From contig CALGNK010000051.1 in NCBI GenBank assembly GCA_937958695.1, positions 1-7,357 of the forward strand: a stretch of 7,357 nt of DNA, in the 5' to 3' direction. This document shows positions 4,831-7,357 of the stretch, piece by piece (the stretch's first letter is position 1; each line of letters opens with the position of its first letter). The stretch comes from an uncultured bacterium (GTDB lineage: Bacteria > DUMJ01). The notes beneath the pieces are model-generated. The model saw only the letters and a program-made list of their open reading frames with translations. It had not been told where the DNA came from and did not search any database. Made by a program: the position numbers and the translations under genes.

Positions 4831-6948
4831 ATGATAGAAGGAGAAGTCTCTTTACCTAATATATCGGTTAAGGATAATATTGTAAATTTAGAGAATAAGT
4901 TTTGGAGGATTACTGTAGATACAAATAAAGAATTAAATCCTAAGGGAATAATAAATAAGATTACAGGAACTGAATATGCTAACGGTGATTATTTATATCA
5001 ATTAAACTCGGTGATAAGGAAACCAAAATATTTATCTTTTGAAGTCTATAACATAAAAGATGGCACATTAGAAATTATTTTTCTGGGAATTTTCGATTCT
5101 ATCTTAATAAATCATAAGTTTATCTTACCTAAAAGTAAGCCTTACTTTGAAGAACAGATATCATTAAAGAATATAGATTATCAGCCTATAGAAGTTTCTT
5201 CTCTATATTTTGGTTTTACTAGAAGTTTTAGTAGTGAGGAACTTAATAGATACAAATTTACAGTAATTCCTTTTAGACATCAGTTATTATCTCCTGACTA
5301 TGAGCCACCTTTAGAGCCAAAGCCTGGAATAATCATAAGAGGCATAGAAAAAGAAGATGAAGAATATGAGGAATATTCAGTTTTAGATCTATTCAGAAAA
5401 GAGGGCTGGTATCGTTTATCTTGGGGTCAACCTAAGATACGAACATCTGAATTTGCCTCTGAAGGATGGGTATGGTTTGATGAGGTGAGTAAATCTTCTT
5501 TAACACTTATTAAGTATTCTCAAGATGGTATAGAATTTTCTTTAATAAAACCTGAAAGAAACTTGTCAGAAAATTCTATTCATTTTGGAGGAGCTGGCAT
5601 ATGGCATGGAGACCCAGAAAAAGCTAATAGACTAAACCATAATGAGGTTATAACTTTTGGATTAAATCATTATGAATTTGTAGAAGGTGACTGGAAGAAA
5701 GCTTATTATACCTTTAGAAACTTTATGGAGGAGAGAGGTCATAGGGTTTCAGAAAATTATAATCCACCTATACACTGGAATGAACTTTATGATAATAAAC
5801 TTTGGTGGACAGATGATACTCCAGAAAATCGTAAAAAATACTATTCTTTACCTCAAATTGAAGAAGAAGCAGAGAAAGCTAGGGAAATTGGTTGTGAAGC
5901 GATATATCTTGATCCTGGATGGGATACAAGTTTTGGTTCTACCATCTGGGCAGAAGATAGATTATTAAGATGTGAAGAATTTGTAAGGTTAATGCAGGAT
6001 AAGTATAATTTAAAAGTTTCTTTGCATACCCCTTTAGCAGCTTGGAACGATACAAATGCTTATCCTTTGGAGGCTCTTAGAAAGGATAAAGATGGGAATC
6101 TATTGGATTCATTATGCAGCGGATCCTATGCCTATATAGAAACAAAAACAGAACGTTTATTAAAATTGGCAGAAGCAGGAGTTGTATATTTTATGTTTGA
6201 TGGCTCAGGTTTTACCGGAGAATGTTATGATGAAAATCATGGACATTCTATCCCTTATACTCGTGATGAGCACTGTAAGTCTGTATTAAGACTTATCCAA
6301 AATATTCATAAAAAGTATCCAAATGTCTTTATAGAGCTTCATGATCCGGTAGTCTCAGGTGTTCCTATAAGGTATGTCCCAATTTATTATTTACATGGAT
6401 TGCCTTACTCTTTCGATGAAGTCTGGGCTTTCGAATATATGTGGGATCCTATGGATGACTTATTGTCTGGCAGAGCAAAGAGCCTTTATTATTATAATTT
6501 AGCCTATTCAATACCTCTCTATATACACATAGATCTAAGAAAAGACAATGAAAATGCATTAATGTTTTGGTGGTATGCTTCTACTTGCAGACATTTAGGG
6601 GTAGGAGGTAGACATCCCAACGATAAAATATGGGAGACTCACAAAAATGCAATGAAAACGTATAAAAGATTAAAGAGATTTTACACGCAAGGTATTTTTT
6701 ATGGATTAGATGAGACTATCCATGTCCATGTCCTTCCTGATGAAAAAGCAGTAGTGATAAATGTATTTAATCTTACAGAGAGAGCTTTGGAAAAAGAAAT
6801 TAATTTTGATCTTTCTGAAATAGGATTTTGTAGAGATTCTAGAATATGTAGCACCAATATAGAATATATTCAAGAAGATTCTAATGTTTCTCTTAAAGTT
6901 TCTCTTCCGCCACTTGGAACTTCTGTGGTGGAACTAAAAGTAAGTTAG
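4831..6948 (+). CDS. Putative glycoside hydrolase, clan GH-D (alpha-galactosidase-like) fold
   Basis: A 705-residue protein without signal peptide, so cytoplasmic. A strong AGGAGGT (4819-4825) lies 5 bases before the ATG. I do not recognise a characterised family with certainty. Residues 1 to about 290 look like a beta-rich N-terminal domain, as in GH36 enzymes. From about 315 to 610 the order of motifs suggests a (beta/alpha)8 barrel: IYLDPGWD (358-365, like the LDDGW of GH27/GH36), KVSLHTPLAAW (395-405), VVYFMFDGSG (451-460, at the place of the nucleophile strand), FIELHDP (500-506), and FDEVWAFEYMWD (528-539, at the place of the acid/base). By this comparison Asp457 is the candidate nucleophile and Glu535 or Asp539 the candidate acid/base; this is inference. 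The last ~80 residues form a small beta domain (VVINVFNLTERALEKEINF). It lies between transporter genes and a GH38 alpha-mannosidase gene, so it probably trims imported oligosaccharides. The substrate is unknown. Confidence 0.7.
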   Translation: MIEGEVSLPNISVKDNIVNLENKFWRITVDTNKELNPKGIINKITGTEYANGDYLYQLNSVIRKPKYLSFEVYNIKDGTLEIIFLGIFDSILINHKFILPKSKPYFEEQISLKNIDYQPIEVSSLYFGFTRSFSSEELNRYKFTVIPFRHQLLSPDYEPPLEPKPGIIIRGIEKEDEEYEEYSVLDLFRKEGWYRLSWGQPKIRTSEFASEGWVWFDEVSKSSLTLIKYSQDGIEFSLIKPERNLSENSIHFGGAGIWHGDPEKANRLNHNEVITFGLNHYEFVEGDWKKAYYTFRNFMEERGHRVSENYNPPIHWNELYDNKLWWTDDTPENRKKYYSLPQIEEEAEKAREIGCEAIYLDPGWDTSFGSTIWAEDRLLRCEEFVRLMQDKYNLKVSLHTPLAAWNDTNAYPLEALRKDKDGNLLDSLCSGSYAYIETKTERLLKLAEAGVVYFMFDGSGFTGECYDENHGHSIPYTRDEHCKSVLRLIQNIHKKYPNVFIELHDPVVSGVPIRYVPIYYLHGLPYSFDEVWAFEYMWDPMDDLLSGRAKSLYYYNLAYSIPLYIHIDLRKDNENALMFWWYASTCRHLGVGGRHPNDKIWETHKNAMKTYKRLKRFYTQGIFYGLDETIHVHVLPDEKAVVINVFNLTERALEKEINFDLSEIGFCRDSRICSTNIEYIQEDSNVSLKVSLPPLGTSVVELKVS

Positions 6949-6979
6949 ACAATTTTAAAGATTCATAAAGGAGTGAAAT

Positions 6980-7357
6980 ATGGAGGAGATATTAGAGTTT
7001 TTAGACGGATATCAAAATTTATTATTGGATCTTAAAAGATTCAAGTATGAAGTTAACTTTGCCCTAAGGTTGGCAAAGTCATTTCCAGATAGAAAGAGAG
7101 AATGGGAGAGGCTTATCGAAGAAGCGGTTGAACTAGTTTCTAGTAATCTTGGTAAGAAGGATATTAAAGAACTGATAGAATCAGCAGAGAAAATCTTAGA
7201 GCCCATAGGTGAGGTTGCAAAGACATTTACCATACACTATGTTGGTCATGCCCATATAGATATGAACTGGCTCTGGGATTGGCCAGAAACTGTAGACACC
7301 TCTTATAAAACATTTACCACAGCAATGAAGCTTATGGAAGAGTTCCCCGATTTTAAA
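6980..7357 (+). CDS. Alpha-mannosidase, family GH38 (N-terminal part, cut by window edge)
   Basis: Only the first 126 codons are in the window and the reading frame is open at its edge. AAAGGAG (6967-6973) lies 6 bases before the ATG, and the gap to the previous gene is 31 bases, so it belongs to the same operon. Residues 1 to about 80 are a charged helical segment with no signal peptide. The catalytic domain then begins with YVGHAHIDMNWLWDWPETV (87-105). This is the GH38 motif, in which His92 and Asp94 of H-I-D should bind the catalytic zinc. The segment FTTAMKLMEEFPDFK also fits the family (usual form TALRLMEEYPDF). GH38 enzymes release alpha-linked mannose by a retaining mechanism and are typically 800-1000 residues long, so most of the gene lies beyond the window. 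The nucleophile and mannose-binding residues cannot be checked here. Confidence 0.92.
   Translation, partial: MEEILEFLDGYQNLLLDLKRFKYEVNFALRLAKSFPDRKREWERLIEEAVELVSSNLGKKDIKELIESAEKILEPIGEVAKTFTIHYVGHAHIDMNWLWDWPETVDTSYKTFTTAMKLMEEFPDFK

Noticed and set aside
5687-5968. Second + strand frame of 93 codons within the glycosidase gene
   Set aside because: It overlaps the barrel-coding part of the 705-residue protein in another frame and has a low-complexity Lys/Ile/Leu translation.
7012-7233. Open frame of 73 codons on the - strand opposite the GH38 gene
   Set aside because: It is antisense to the N-terminal part of a clear GH38 gene with its own ribosome binding site.

Overview
The window is AT-rich. 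It prefers AGA/AGG for Arg and ATA for Ile, uses strong GGAGG-type ribosome binding sites, and packs its genes closely. Together with a peptide-type ABC transporter joined to glycosidase genes, this suggests a thermophilic, sugar-fermenting bacterium of the Dictyoglomus/Thermotogae/Caldicellulosiruptor kind. Dictyoglomus is my best guess, but it rests on overall style and not on a database match.

Layout. Positions 1-212 are non-coding and hold several small inverted and direct repeats, then a near-consensus promoter (TTGACA-16-TATATT) with a 10-bp palindrome over its expected start site. Positions 213-565 are the remains of a LacI-family repressor gene. The DNA-binding N-terminus and the last ~70 residues survive, but almost the whole ligand-binding core has been deleted and the two pieces are out of frame. 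Positions 566-673 are a short, nearly C-free leader. From 674 all genes run on the + strand as an apparent operon: a secreted family 5 solute-binding protein (674-2587), a GC-rich intercistronic hairpin (2590-2634), two permeases of the DppB/DppC type (2665-3657 and 3670-4791), a 705-residue cytoplasmic protein that looks like a divergent clan GH-D ((alpha)-galactosidase-like) glycoside hydrolase (4831-6948), and the start of a family GH38 alpha-mannosidase (6980 to the window edge).

How the genes may work together (inference). The binding protein and two permeases would import an oligosaccharide, as peptide-type ABC systems do in several hyperthermophiles. The two cytoplasmic glycosidases would then degrade it; GH38 points to an alpha-mannoside and the GH-D-like protein perhaps to an alpha-galactosyl or related side group. 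No ABC ATPase gene is present in the window, so the energising subunits lie further downstream or are shared from elsewhere. The wrecked LacI gene at the head of the operon was probably its local repressor, so the operon may now be constitutive or controlled by another regulator.

The most notable items are the internally deleted repressor, the unusual 705-residue enzyme, the transporter without ATPases, the 134-base stretch without a single C across the start of the binding-protein gene, and the strong hairpin between binding protein and permeases. I did not find a CRISPR array, tRNA, rRNA, transposase or defence system.
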